DNA of 64,000 bases from Malachius bipustulatus (GCA_910589415.1 OU342635.1:2170001-2234000); one strand, 5' to 3'. Shown: positions 1 to 12,560, counted from the stretch's first letter. The notes: generated by a model not told the origin, from the letters alone. Made by a program: numbers and translations.

Positions 1-240
1 TAGTTGACGTGACGTGACGTGTTAAAAAAAAATAATTGGCAGAATTCCACTTTTGCACTCTGTAAAAACTGCTGTATGCTTTATGCTATGCTGATGCTGT
101 AAGTAAACGTAAAATATGGCTGCTTGGAATGGTGTCTAGGTCTAGCCAAGTCATCGTTTGCCATATAAACCCGTTTTGTTATGAATGATTAGATTTGTAA
201 AATAATTATTCCGGTGGAGATCTCAGTAGTGAGTAACGAA
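1..240 (+). promoter_or_regulatory. lqfR upstream region with tandem TGACG motifs
   Basis: The region precedes the lqfR start codon at 241. Positions 5-20 hold three overlapping TGACGTGACG units, half-sites resembling CREB/ATF sites. The window begins here, so any further promoter is not visible. No TATA box at a convincing place. Confidence 0.35.
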
Positions 241-3200
241 ATGGAGAATTTCTTCAGCATGTGGAAAGTGCGAGAAATCGCAGATAAGGTGTAAGTACCT
301 GTTCTGGTTTAATAATTAACATTCACCCTATTGCACCCAGATGTTTATTTAAGTAGACCTGTAATGATTGAAATACCTCATCCCTGAAAGTAGTTATAAC
401 TATAACTTGTTGATTCTTATCCGCACCCCACACCCCACCCTCAGAGTTGTATTATGAATTTCATATCCATTAGCTAATGGTCGGATATGTTATGTTATAT
501 GTTTCAGGACGAACGTTGTAATGAACTATACAGAAATAGAGGCGAAGGTTCGAGAAGCCACAAACGATGAAGCTTGGGGACCAACCGGACAAATAATGCA
601 AGAACTGGCACATTCCACCTTCACGTATGAACACTTTCCAGAAGTAATGTCGATGTTGTGGAAGAGAATGTTGCAAGATAACAAGCAACATTGGAGGCGA
701 ACTTATAAGGTACACCTCAAGTATTCGCTAAATTTTTTTAATGCATGTCAAATTCAAATAGTGTAACCTCACCAACAATTTCAAGGTCAAGAGGTAAAAC
801 TACATTTTTCTGAAAACGTTTGCAACAACATTTGACTTCTAATGATCTGTCAATATTCACGGTCACACCTTCACTGTCAATACTGGCATGTTGTCAATTT
901 TTATTGATGGTTTGAGGGACCCTTTGGGGTCAAGGAAACTTTTACAGAAGCAAACTTTTGATAAACCGTAAACCCAGCGTCTTAGCTAGGGTCATGGGTA
1001 ATCCTGTTGTTTAGTCTTCCAAAACACCCCTCACATGCCCATTCCACTTTTTCCACTCGCGTTGCTGCATTAAATCAGGTCTTTGGTCAGGGTAGTTCTT
1101 TTTCCTTTAAATGTCCCCAAAATAAATAAAAAAAACCTACCCTGACCAAAGACCTGATTTAATGCAGCAACGCTGTGACTGCTGTGTTACTGGGTCATGT
1201 GCAATGGCAAGATTTGAATTTTTGCTCCCCCCGCCCCTCCTACAAGACGATTTGTGTCCTAGGAAAAGGGTGCCGCTTGTAGGTTATTGGTCAGTAAATC
1301 TTCCCTACTCTACTTGTCTTGTTTCATGAATGATACACTTACCCACTATGTACTTTGAATTCTTTAACTGCTTTAGTGCTTTGAGTAGCAAAGTCATAAA
1401 TTTTTGCCTTTGTCTGCATTTGTCGAAAGTAACGTTAAATTCAATTTATACAGGGTGTCGACTGGATGGTCATAGTTTAAGAATATATTCTTTGGACAAT
1501 TTTAAATCCATAGTGCCCTATACACTTTTGCCCAAAACTTAAAGGTCAAGAAGTTATGAGTAATTTTAAATTTAACAGTAAACTAATCTGACTATTTTTA
1601 TTAAATGTGGGGCAAAAGTGTATAGGACACTTTCGACTTACAATTGTCCAAAGAATACGCTCTTAAGCTATGATCATCAGGTCACGGGACACCCTGTATA
1701 AGTACCACTTTTGCCTAAATAGCGTCTTCCAACAAGAATAATAGAGAAAATTTGAAAACATACTTTATTGTACTTTTTGTTTATGTATTCTAAGGTTGGT
1801 GGTTACCTATACCTCACTGCCGAAATAATGTGCAGTAATTGACATTATTTCGGTCATGAGGTAGGTATAATAAAAGAAACTTTTGGTGAAAATTAAAATT
1901 ACGTTTACAAGGTAATGGATATTTATTTGTTGATGTCGCTTGCACCAACCATGCGGTATGTTTATTTATTTTTTTTTTGTTTGCAGGCTCTCCTAGTGTT
2001 GAGTTATCTGATCAAGAACGGTTCCGAACGAGTGGTAACGTCCGCACGCGAGCACATATACGATCTGAGATCTCTTGAGAATTACACGTTCATAGACGAA
2101 ATCGGAAAGGATCAGGGTGTCAATGTTAGACATAAAGTTAAAGAGCTTATAGACTTCATTCAGGACGACGACAGGTTGAGAGAAGAGAGGAAAAAGGCGA
2201 AGAAAAATAAAGATAAATACATCGGAATGAGTTCGGACATGCTGGGCATGAAATTTGGTGAGTGTTTTCTATTTTATAAAATCTGCATGTAGAAAGATTA
2301 TGTACCAGGTGAGTCATTAAAAATGGTAACTGGGAATATCTCATAAACTTATTAACTCATAAAAATTTGACATTTTCTCATCATTTTTAAAAATTAGGGT
2401 ATTTTAAAAATATCATGGGAGTAATGGGTGTAATAAATTCATAAATATAGTGGTGGGGGAACATCAAAACTTTATTCAAATGTCGATTATTCCGGTTAAC
2501 CTCAACAGAATTTAACCAGATCAGTCTCATTACAAAGAGTTTTTCTTCTTTTGACGATTGCTTTTTATGAATTTTTAATTTTGTTACCACCATAACCCCT
2601 AGAGGGCGTTACCTGACATGTAACCAAATATTGTGTTTTTTATAATAAAAAATTAAGTTTACCTAGTGAACAAGAGAATTAAATTTTTAAGGTGTCATTG
2701 AAAACCGCTTCTGAGATATTCCTGGGGACCTTTTTAATGACTCACCTGGTGCAATTTTTTTTTACAAAAGAAAAAGAGTCAATTATCTACTCAGAAGTGA
2801 ATGAGGATTCAAAAAAATAAAAATTCAAGAAACATCATTCACATATTATAAGATTACTTCAGTAAAATGTACTTCAGAAAATACCTTATACATATGTATT
2901 AGGTTCATTATTACATAATTCCACAAAAAATCTAAAAAATGTTATCCCAAATAAAACGATTGGTACTTTTTCTCATGCCAAGAAAAATAATTAATCTGGT
3001 TTTAATTAATGGTCACAATAATTATTGTGTGTTGATGAATAACGAGTTAAATTAATATTTATTTGCTGTTTAGCTCAACACACATTACTCAGCTGTATAC
3101 AATCATTACAGTGAAGATTATGCTAACCGATGCTGAACATTTGTGTTTGTTAAAGGTGTTTTTTGGTATTTTCCATCAGTTTTTATGGGTGTCCCATAAT

Positions 3201-6200
3201 ATGTGGGCAATCTCCCGGATTGGTGTAAATTTCGTAAAAATAAATGAAAAAATAGCTATAAAATTAATTCCTCAGAGACACCCCTACAAAGATATTAGCT
3301 GTTGAAGTTGAGGGTTGAAAATCAATTTTTTGCAATAACTTTTTTATTTCTTGACCGATTTTGATAATTTTTGGTTTTATTTTGTATTATTTTGGACTGT
3401 TTAGAATAGTGTTTCATAATCTTTGGTAGCACATACATAGACCTCGGGATGGCATAACCCCCTCATTCACTTGAAAAAAAAACAATAAAAATAATAATTT
3501 TACAGTTTTTTAAGGTTAATTTTCCTTTTATTTGATATTTTTTACATAAAAAATGTATCCTTATTTATTTCGATAGAGCGAACCGTTATCGAGATAAACG
3601 TCCTTCTAATAGGTGATGCGCCGCAGGAACTTTCCAAATTTCAAGTAAATTTTAACAAGATGGCTGACCTTTGACAGTAAATTGAGCAGGAAACAAAACA
3701 ATAACTTAATTAAATACACGTCAGTGTCAAAGATTTCATTTCATGCAGATTTAATGCTAACTATTGTCTGCGTATTCAGCGTTTGTGTAACTCATTTTAA
3801 AATCAGTTAGGATTGAATCTTTAAAATGAAATCTTTGACACTGACGTGTATTTTATTAAGTTTTTGTTTTGTTTCCTGCTCAATTTACTGTCAAAGGTCA
3901 GCCATCTTGTTAAAATTTACTTGAAATTTAGAAAGTTCCTGGTCGCATCACCTATTAGAAGGACATTTATCTCGATAACTGTTCGCTCTATCGAAATAAA
4001 TAAAGATACATTTTTTATGTAAAAAATATCAAATAAAAAGAAAATTAACCTCAAAAAACTGTAAAATTATTATTTTTATTGTTTTCTTTCAAGTGAATGA
4101 GGGGGTTATGCCATCCTGAGGTCTATGTATGTGCTACCAAAGATTATGAAACACTATTCTAAACAGTCCAAAATAATACAAAATAAAACCAAAAATTATC
4201 AAAATCGGTCAAGAAATAAAAAAGTTATTGCAAAAAATTGATTTTCAACCCTCAATTTCTAATATCTACAACTTTGTTTGTACAACAGCTAATATCTTTG
4301 TAGGGGTGTCTCTGAGGAATTAATTTTATAGATATTTTTTCATTTATTTTTCCGAAATTTACCCAAATCATGGAGATTGCCCACATATTATGGGACACCC
4401 TGTATAGACAATTGAAATAAGTAGGAATTAGGAAAATTTATGAAAACTCCTATAACAGTCTGTCTAAGAAGTATTTATGTGAAATCCATTTTGGGATTGT
4501 GGTTGTAGCCCTGGAATTTTGTCTGTTTTAAGTAATTTCGGTCCCTTTTTTCAATTTGCTTATTTTTCAAATTTCAATTTGCTCAAATACCATATTTAAG
4601 AATTTCATTGCAACGTTTCTAGAAGTTCTTTTTTTTAGAGACCTGAATGCAATTTCAGTAAATAATAATAATAAACTTATCAAAAATAATAAGAAATACA
4701 TTGATATATTAAAAGCATTGAAAACTTGTTCTTAAAAATTTGCTTTTCACTTTTCATAATAATAATAATTACTTAATTGGAGTGAAAGTTAGTGAAGTTG
4801 AAATATCACTTTAAAGTCATGCAAGTGGATAATAATTATTATTGAACTACTTATTATTGCTACTTATGTAAAAAGTAATCATCCTTAGCTCTGACCTTGA
4901 CTTTATTACTTAACAGAACTGGTACCATTCTGAGATAGTTTACTTCTGTTCTGTGATACATTGTTGTATGATATAACTCTTATAAAAGTGTTGTTATCAG
5001 ATTATTGTATCATTCAAAGGAAGCATTTTATAATCCTCCCACACTCTGTGTGGTGTGTGAAAATAATCTCTTCATGAATAATTATCTGACCTTACATAAC
5101 ACTGACACTAACACTAACGCTACCTAGTTTAAATTGGTTATTCCTAAGTAAACTCGTGTTTTATCTAAACTAATAAAGGCAATGTTTGATTTGAATTTGC
5201 TTATTCTAGTTGAACTATGATGGGAATGGGACAAATTTGCATTACATATTTAGTTTATTTGATCATAATATGACTGATTAGCAGGGTAAAGGGCACCTAT
5301 GCCTATGATTGCTGTCAATTAAATTCTGAAGAGAATAATTTATGTCCATTAAAAGGGACATTCAGATGATTCAAGTTGCTTTGCTTCAGTGTTATTTTAA
5401 AACACTTTTATCTTTAAATATGCGCTAAATTTTAACGAACGATCTTTTAGTCCAGTACCTACACAGCGATCAAAAATGGCAAAACCTGGGAAAACTTCAG
5501 AGCACCTCTGATTTGCATGATAATTTGGATTTAGATTGTGCTCCTCGACCTAAACTTAAAAGTCTCCCCAATGCCGTTGGTTGCTTATTATTTTTAAGGG
5601 TGAAAACTACCCCTATTAGTGAAAAAATATAATACAATAATAGATTAAACCATATACATATCACATAATTAATTAAAATATATATGAACGTGTTTAGTAA
5701 AGGTCACTCGATGTAATTAAGTGTAAAAACGCCAGTAACTATATATTTTTAGAGGTGAAAACCACCCCCGATGGCGAGAAAAATAATAAGAATATACATT
5801 AAAGCATTAAAATGTTTGGATTTTGTTTAAATAAGTTACTTAAGTAAAGATTTCTTTATGTTATTTAATATTTTTCGTGAGCTAGAACCTCCACCATTGC
5901 CAACCCTTACCATAAACCACCCCTGTTAGATATAAATGTTAAAATAAGCATTTAAATTTTTTGTATTGAACTTTATTTAAACTTTTGAAAACTGCCAAAA
6001 ACAGTTGAATGGTTTTTTGACTATAACTTCCTCAATTTTGATGCTAGAAAAATTTTCCAAAAAGCATTTTAAAGGCAAATTCAAAACCTACAAACTCTTG
6101 TTGGATTGATATTTTTCCCACCCTTATTATGGAAAGTGGCAAGGGTTGAAGAAATCGAAAATGGTACTAGTCAACCACTAGCCACAACTTTTGAGAGCCA

Positions 6201-9200
6201 TATCTCCCTCAATTTTACACTAAAAAAAACCTGAAATAAAAATTTTCAGTGAAAAAAAACAAACTTTTTGGTGTCTTGTAATTTTTACATATCTGCCTTA
6301 TTTTTTGACTTATATTGAAAAAAACTGAACTCTTTTATAGAAATTTCAAAAAAAAATCTGACTTTAAATTGTTATCTTTTCAAAATGAAGGCTTGTTCAT
6401 CGTTCAAACTCATAGAATTTACTAATGGTATATTAAGGAAGTGAATTGTGGAAGGACTAACAAATATTTTTAATGGGGTGGTTTTGAAGGGGTTGTTTTG
6501 ACCATTTTCGTCTCTTATTTTCGTCATAACTCGGTCAGTTTTTACTCTAGGACCTTCCATAAAACATAAAAATGAAGGTCTTTTTAAGCACTAGCACTAT
6601 CAAATACTTTCTATCACCTTTTATCAAAAAATCCATCATTGTTTTATAATTTGAGATTGAAGGTTTCGATTTTTACTCCAAAAGCAAAAGTTGGCTTTCA
6701 ATAAGCCATTACTCAGTTAATAATAGGTTTGGAGCAACCGCAAACAAAACCATTCTCTTTGTTTTTTTATTGGCTACAATTTTGTTTATTATGTTGTTAG
6801 CGATAAAGCTCAAACTTTTTGAGATATTCGGGAAAAATCGTCCAAAAACGTGGTAAAAAAATCGAAATTTCAATCGCAAATAACTCAAAAAGTATTGGCT
6901 ATAAGAAAAAAGTTTATAGAAGAAAAATGACTTACAATTAGTGGATATATTGATTTCTACAGTAATTTTTAACAACCAATTTTTCACCCCCGAGAAGAGG
7001 TGGTTTTCACCCCCTCGGTAAAAGCATCCAACGGCATTTGGGAGACTTCGAAGTAGAGGGTATATGGACCACCTAAATTTTAATTTTTATCATTTTAGGA
7101 AATGTTCTATAGAATTTCTAGCCAAAACCGGGCGGTACTGGACTATTTCAGTCAAAGTGGTTTGGGTCATAGCTTCAATAGAACGAAACTGTTTTTTTTT
7201 TTAATTTTATTATTGGGACGGGGTGAAAAAAAGTCCAGAGAAACAATAATGGATACATACTGTTATTTCATTAATCATTCAGTGACAACAGTTCTACTTA
7301 TTGTCACAGACGTACATTATGGAAATAGCAAAATGTAATTTTCTCTCTCTTGTTATTTATACTACATTAAAATTATTCAAGTAAATTGTAAATTTAATTT
7401 TATGTGATCACAGGAAATACGCTAATTTTAATTTGTTTGACCACAATATATCAATTATTGTGATTGAAATTATGTAATTGCATGAGTCAGATAGGAATCC
7501 TACATAATGTTGATTTAGAAAGCATGAAAATCAGCCAAGCACGAATCCAGAAGCTCAATGTGTAATAATTATTTTATAATTGATTTGAGTTACCTACATG
7601 TATTATGTTAGCTCAAAATATGCGAAAGAAAACCTTATTAATTCTTCCTAATTACTAATTAATTTGTCCAGTCCTTGAAAACCCTGCAAGCACTACAATT
7701 TGATGAAACAATAAATTGATTGATGAACTTGTGCTATAAATATTTCCCTTTATAAATGAATAAAATGTTTCCCCGTTAGAATACGACCTCCTTTATTATT
7801 TTGTTTTTTTTTACTTTTCAGGAGGATTGAACGATAGGTGGGAAGAGAAACCGAGCCACAAAGACACAGATTACAGCGATTGGGATAATAACGAGTCTTC
7901 AAACAACAGCAACAGCTACCGAGATAGGTCCTACGATGAAGATTTCGACGCAGAAAAAGAAGACAGCGATTCGGAACTTCCTCGCACCCAGCACACCGTT
8001 AAAAAATATAAAGACACCGAGCAAATCGGCAGTCCCACCACTGTAGTAGAGAAGAAAGTCAATATAAATATTTGTAATACGTTGAATAATAGTTCACCTA
8101 ATAGAAAGAGTAATAAACCTCTTAAAAAGGTAGATTTAGGTAAGAAAGTTGCCAGGTTGTAGTTAACAATAATAATTATATTAATAATTTATATTTTAGG
8201 TGCAGCAGCTAATTTTGGAAGAGATTCGTCTCAAAGTCCAATACCGCAGTCCAGCGACGGTGTTCATGATCTCCTAAACGACGATTTTAATCCGAGAGCG
8301 AACGAGAAATCGGCCGATTCGAAATCGCCCGAATTTGGTGACTTTACGGCAGCTTTCGGTCCGCCGAAATCCCAGAAATCCGGAGACGATTTTGCGGATT
8401 TCAGTTCGGCCTTCTCTCAATCGTACGTCTCTCCGACTAGTCCGCAATCGTTCGATAGCAATACTCAAGAGAACCTGCTTAGTTCAGTTCCAAGTGCTTT
8501 ACCACCTCCACCTCAAGTTCCCGCCAACCCGTTATTAACTGCTCAGCCTAATCTAATAGGAAATTTTGTAAACGTGAACGCAGTGAAACCCAACCTAATG
8601 GGGCAGCTGGAAGGAATATCAGTCAACAGTTCGACGTCCGGAGCACCGGCACCACAACTGGGTCCACCTCAGGGACCCGTGTTGACAGCTCCATTGAGTA
8701 GTGCAAGTGCAGTACCTCCAGGACTAACAGCTCAGACTTCTGCTGCTAATGTTCAATCCGGGACATTGTTGGGGGCTCAGATATCATCAAGTAGTTCAAA
8801 CGATTTATTATCAGACTTGGCAGGTTTTGGAAATTTGAATCTTCAGTCGCAGCAGAATTTCCAGAATATGAACAACAATCCGAGCTTCGCCGGGAACGCC
8901 AATCTTTTGGACGATTTTTCAAGTAAGTGTTTTTTTTTAATGGATATTCTGATTTTGTTATCTTGGGTCGAGCAACTGTGATATTTTAGACCTCCTGGGA
9001 AACTCATTTGAGATTTCCCTTGCAGATGCCGATAAAAACGATAGTGCCGTTGCCGGAAGTGAAGTGAGAAAAGGTGTTTCAGAGTGTATTTCAGAGAAAG
9101 GGCCTTCTTTCAAACAAATTCTGAATTCAAGATACACGAAGATTTCAAATTTACTGGAACGGATTGAAAAAATTTCGTCCGAGACCGAAATCGAGGACAT

Positions 9201-12200
9201 ATTGACAGAACTGAGGGGTTTTATCGATGTTTTGCCGGGACCGTTGACTGTTCAGAAATTACTCGAAATCGATGAAGAATTTTATTTTTACGGTGATTTC
9301 GCCGAGAGACAATTTCTACTTTTTTTGGAATTGTTGATCGCAAGATTTGATTGTAATTTCCCTTATCACGATGAGAAGATCTACAAAGAAGTTTGCGATG
9401 TTTTTTGTATAGAAGATGGGAAATTTTTCTTTGTTATTTTCAGACAGTTGTTGAAGAATTTGAAGAAAGAAAATGCTTCCAAAAGCTCAATCATGCGTCT
9501 TTTAGAAGTTGTTTTAAATTCCGAGTCTTTGTTTGCGGCCATGTTTAGTTGTATTTTGAAATCGAAGAAGTCAGATGAACGTTCAGACGATCACATGCAA
9601 CTTTTTGTTATTCAATTGACATCTCTTCCGAATCGTGCTGCCAATGTAACAGATGGAAATCCCATCAGTAACTTTTTTCAATTAGACGAATATGCAGGAT
9701 TCCTAATTTTTAATGTCATTAAATGTATTGAATTTCTAACAGTTTTGTTAAATGTAGATCGTTCTTATGAAAATCTTGTTTCGTTTAATTTTTTATCATG
9801 TCTTCTCAGTAAAATTGTAATTAATTTTAATGAAAATCTCAATTCAGAAAATATTAAATTGTTTATTGAGATTTTCTCTTCTCTAACTAATACGAACTCT
9901 GCTAAAACAAAGCTATACAGAAGAGTTTTTTCACGTGTTTTAGGACTTTTAGAACGATCCGCCATAGAAATTTTTGCTAAAATGGTTTTCCTCAATTTCG
10001 ATTTAAGAAAATACAACATAAAAAATTCATTATGTGATCTTATCAAAAACGATGGCTGGAAATTCGTTGTTTGTATGAAAATACCACTTTTAACGTGTTT
10101 CAATGAAAAGTATGACAACCTAATTAAAAGTTTATGTGTCTATTTGAGCTCGACTTCGGAACAGGAATTATTTTCCTTACTTGTAAATCTGGTTAACGTC
10201 TGGTCGAATAAGTCGGCCTTGAATCACGTAAGTTCCGAGCAACATTTTTTTATTACCCACTTGATTATTGCTATTATGAATTGTTACAAGAACATCGGTT
10301 TCACCAATTTTGAATCGAATAAACTGGAAAAAATCATAAACAGTGGTATAGCTGTTCATTTGGAAAGTTCCACAGAATTGATTCGAGCGATCGGAATGAA
10401 AACTGGTGAGATAACACTCAACTTTTTGAAGAAAGAAAAGGAAACGAAAGAAAGCGAAGATCTGAAATTTGAATACGACTCTTTGAACGATGAAACAAAA
10501 ACTGCCGTAGCAAAGCTGGAGTTATTATTTGAAGAAGACTTCAGTGAATACTTCAAAATCAAAACCAAAACTATAGAAAGCGATATATTAGATTCGCTGT
10601 TGAAACTGAGAGAAAAAGGGAAAAATCCGGAATATTATATCCCTCCGGAGAGAGTATTCAGAAAGAAGAGAGGAAACGCCTACGTCGTAACAGCAAATAA
10701 TGAAATTTTAAATGAAAGTATTAAAATCGGTAAAAGAAATGATATCGTCTTGATTGATAACGAATTTGTTTTGGATTCAGACGACGATTTAGAACCGTAC
10801 GATTTAACCAACAATGTAGAATTACCCGTTAAAAGTCCACCCGTATATTTACGAGACCTTCGCGATGGTCTCTTAGAAACCGAAGACCACGAATTCTTCA
10901 CGATTTGTTTGGAAAATTGTGAAAACTTAATCGTGAATCAGTTACCAGACGATCATCCAATGCTCGGCTTGGATATTTTACAAATTCTTCTCGCAATGGA
11001 ACCCCGTTTCTACGTCGAAAACTTTGACGGTCTAATTTTCCAAAGTTGCGTCGCCATAACCTGTATTTATCCCATACAATGTACCGAATTTTTATGCAAA
11101 CAATTCCACGCTGAAATCGGAAGGTATTCAATTTCCTACCGCGTTTTAGTATTGGACGTGCTGAGCGAAGCCGCAAAAACATTATCCAGTCTAAAATCGA
11201 CCGATAATAAAGATAAGGTTCCGGTTCCGGTCGTCAAAAAGCAGATTAAGAAGAGCCCGGAAATCGAGCAAGCCGAACAAATAATCCACCAGCGATTAGA
11301 AAATAAAACCAGACGATTCACTCGGCGTAAACATTTTCGAATCGAGAAGATCAATAAGTTCTCCGACGTGGCCGGGTATTTCTTCTTCCCGTTGCTCTAC
11401 GGTTTCAGTCACAATAAGATCATTTCTTCGATACAAGAAGACGCCGACTTTATCCTTTTGGTTAATTTCATGCGAACTCTGGCCGTTGTCATGTGCTCGT
11501 CCCAGAATTGTATCGTAGCTCCGAAAATGGCGAAAGAAATATTCAAGTTTTGTTTTTTCTTACGGTTCCATCGCGACGCTAAGGTGCGACTGATGGTATT
11601 GACGTTACTGGCTTCGGCTGTCATGAACGTTCCTAAGAGCATCTTGATGTCCGATTTCAGTGATGAATTATTCGAAGTGAGATTGTGGCTGGTCGATGTT
11701 TTGTCTCCTAATCTAAATCGAGGCGAATCTAACTTTGAATGTAGGAGGCAAGCTTCAGGCTTGACTGTTCTTATCGAGAGTATTATTAAAGAGGAATGCG
11801 ATTGAGATGAGAGTTTGAATTACTTTTGTATTTTTTCTGTATTATTGTAATAAAGTTTTTTTCAACTTATAACATTTATTTATTTAATATACCTACCTTG
11901 TTGTCCAAATGTCTTGAATCTCGAATTTCTATACGACCAAATTCTATATTCCAATAGGCCAGAATCTAGATAAATAAACAAGAAGAACAGACCTAACCTC
12001 CAGTTCCAAATAAATCCAGAATAATTATTTAATGCTAATGTCTTATAGAAAATAGAAAGGAACTATCAAAAGTGCGGGTTTTATTGTATGTATTACCTAA
12101 TTAAAACAGTCATTAAAGATGAAACAATCACGAAGAGCGCTGTTAAATTAGAGGGTGGAAATTGAAGATCGCACCCCTTTCAGTTTTCCAATTATAATAT

Positions 12201-12560
12201 CTCAAAAACGATACTTACATTATTGTAGCTTGAGTGTGTTGTTGCATTTCCTCAGGTCCGATTCTATCGCCGACGACGCCCCTGCAACCCCTCCAACCGA
12301 TGATGTCTTCCAACCCTTCGCAAACATCTCCCCTGCAAATGATGTCCCCGGTCGGGTCGACGTGGGTCAACTCCGGCAAGCTGAACATCAACCTCGACGA
12401 TTTGATGAACACGAAAGCGAAGCCGGCGGTGACGCCGAGCATGAACCAGCTGGCCAGCAACCCCACGTCGCCCGTCAATCAGCCGCGATCGGGGGTGATC
12501 TCTCCCAATTACGGGGCGTACCAGGGGTTCCAGGGAACCTTCACTGCTAAGTTCAAATAA
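241..12560 (+). CDS. lqfR: EpsinR / clathrin interactor 1 (lqfR), short isoform, ENTH protein
   Basis: Exons 241-290, 508-709, 1987-2257, 7822-8139, 8200-8922 and 12256-12560 join in frame to 622 aa; every junction is GT-AG. Residues about 1-150 form the ENTH domain, the membrane-bending phosphoinositide-binding fold of epsins, beginning MENFFSMWKVREIADK and containing NGSERVVTSAREHIYDLRSL and the basic run RLREERKKAKKNKDKY, which match CLINT1/EpsinR rather than plasma-membrane epsins. The middle is acidic and Ser-rich, then come FxDF-like motifs (FGDF, FADFSSAF, NLLDDFS) of the kind that bind adaptor and clathrin ears. Family knowledge: acts in trans-Golgi/endosome clathrin traffic with AP-1. 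The last exon gives a Pro/Met/Asn-rich tail with STW...LNINLDDLM, resembling the CLINT1 C-terminal region. No upstream in-frame ATG contests the start. Introns 2 and 3 are filled with inverted-repeat elements. Confidence 0.95.
997..1191. mobile_element. Foldback MITE, Mutator-like, internally deleted copy
   Basis: The left end GGTAATCCTGTTG and a long inverted repeat (CGTTGCTGCATTAAATCAGG...CCTGATTTAATGCAGCAACG, arms about 1063-1105 and 1130-1173) match the full copy at 42762-43035. The right arm lost most of its outer part but keeps the terminal TTAC. GGGTCATG is present at 989-996 and again at 1192-1199 as an 8-bp target duplication. It lies in lqfR intron 2. No coding capacity. Confidence 0.85.
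1447..1700. mobile_element. Short inverted-repeat element with TATACAGGGTGTC ends
   Basis: The two ends are TATACAGGGTGTC and GACACCCTGTATA; arms of about 85-95 bases pair imperfectly (for example TTCTTTGGACAATT with AATTGTCCAAAGAA and CTATACACTTTTGCCC with its complement). Non-coding. The same terminal motif bounds the elements at 3187-4406 and 46641-47296. Confidence 0.8.
1803..1868. repeat. Small hairpin inverted repeat
   Basis: TACCTATACCTCA...CCGAAATAATGT pairs with ACATTATTTCGG..TGAGGTAGGTATA across a short spacer, in lqfR intron 2. Confidence 0.6.
2303..2753. mobile_element. MITE-like inverted repeat with ACCAGGTGAGTCATTAAAAA ends
   Basis: The left end ACCAGGTGAGTCATTAAAAA (from about 2303) is matched in inverted orientation by TTTTTAATGACTCACCTGGT ending near 2751, and the homology continues through the ATATCTCA/TGAGATAT positions. 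About 450 bp, non-coding, inside lqfR intron 3. Confidence 0.7.
3187..4406. mobile_element. Large near-perfect foldback element (about 1.2 kb)
   Basis: Two arms of about 555-580 bases (3187-3741 and 3823-4406) are almost exact reverse complements, separated by a spacer of roughly 80 bases. Paired landmarks are ATGTGGGCAATCTCC with GGAGATTGCCCACAT, GAGACACCCCTACAAAGATATTAGC with its complement, and CACGTCAGTGTCAAAGATTTC with GAAATCTTTGACACTGACGTG. The outer end is GGGTGTCCCAT/ATGGGACACCC, and the right side runs on into CACCCTGTATA. No open reading frame supports a protein. It sits in lqfR intron 3 and would form a very long hairpin if transcribed. Confidence 0.85.
5448..7145. mobile_element. 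Possible 1.7-kb element with 12-bp terminal inverted repeats
   Basis: TAGTCCAGTACC at 5448-5459 is matched exactly by GGTACTGGACTA at 7134-7145. A second inner inverted pair is the AGTCTCCCcAATGCCGTTGG block near 5571-5591 against CCAACGGCATTTGGGAGACT near 7028-7048, and CACCCC-rich lines flank both. No coding region. No clear target duplication was read, so the outer limits are tentative. Confidence 0.5.
9026..11805 (+). CDS. Tel2: Tel2/TELO2 exon, alternative last exon fused in frame to EpsinR
   Basis: A single 2780-bp exon encodes about 925 aa and joins exon 5 of lqfR (ends 8922, phase 1) through the acceptor at 9024-9025, giving a predicted EpsinR-Tel2 fusion of 1447 aa. The C-terminal part carries TELO2 signatures: VAGYFFFPLLYGF, then a cysteine-containing helix pair and RFHRDAKVRLMVLTLLASAV, and ELFEVRLWLVDVL near the end; the middle holds PPVYLRDLRDGL. 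TELO2 is a HEAT-repeat scaffold that with TTI1 and TTI2 (TTT complex) stabilises PIKK kinases (ATM, ATR, mTOR, SMG1, DNA-PK). The exon starts directly with NADKNDSAVAGSEV and has no ATG near its 5' end, so it is expected to be translated only as a fusion. It has its own stop at 11803-11805 and AATAAA at 11849, so it is a true terminal exon. Drosophila lqfR is known to encode the same fusion. Confidence 0.92.
11849..11854 (+). terminator. Poly(A) signal of the Tel2-containing transcript
   Basis: AATAAA lies 44 bases after the Tel2 stop codon, followed by a T-rich stretch. It would end the long isoform before the alternative last exon at 12256. Confidence 0.7.

Noticed and set aside
7102..7338. 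78-codon plus-strand frame in lqfR intron 3
   Set aside because: It spans the end of a probable inverted-repeat element and has no splice or family support.
9765..10118. 117-codon frame antisense to the Tel2 exon
   Set aside because: Shadow of a well-supported coding exon; no domain, no splice sites and no independent codon signal. The same holds for other antisense frames in 9.0-11.7 kb.
12155..12550. 131-codon frame overlapping the last EpsinR exon in another phase
   Set aside because: The phase-matched frame ending at 12560 continues exon 5 and carries the family's LNINLDDLM-type motif; this one starts in the intron and is an out-of-frame shadow.
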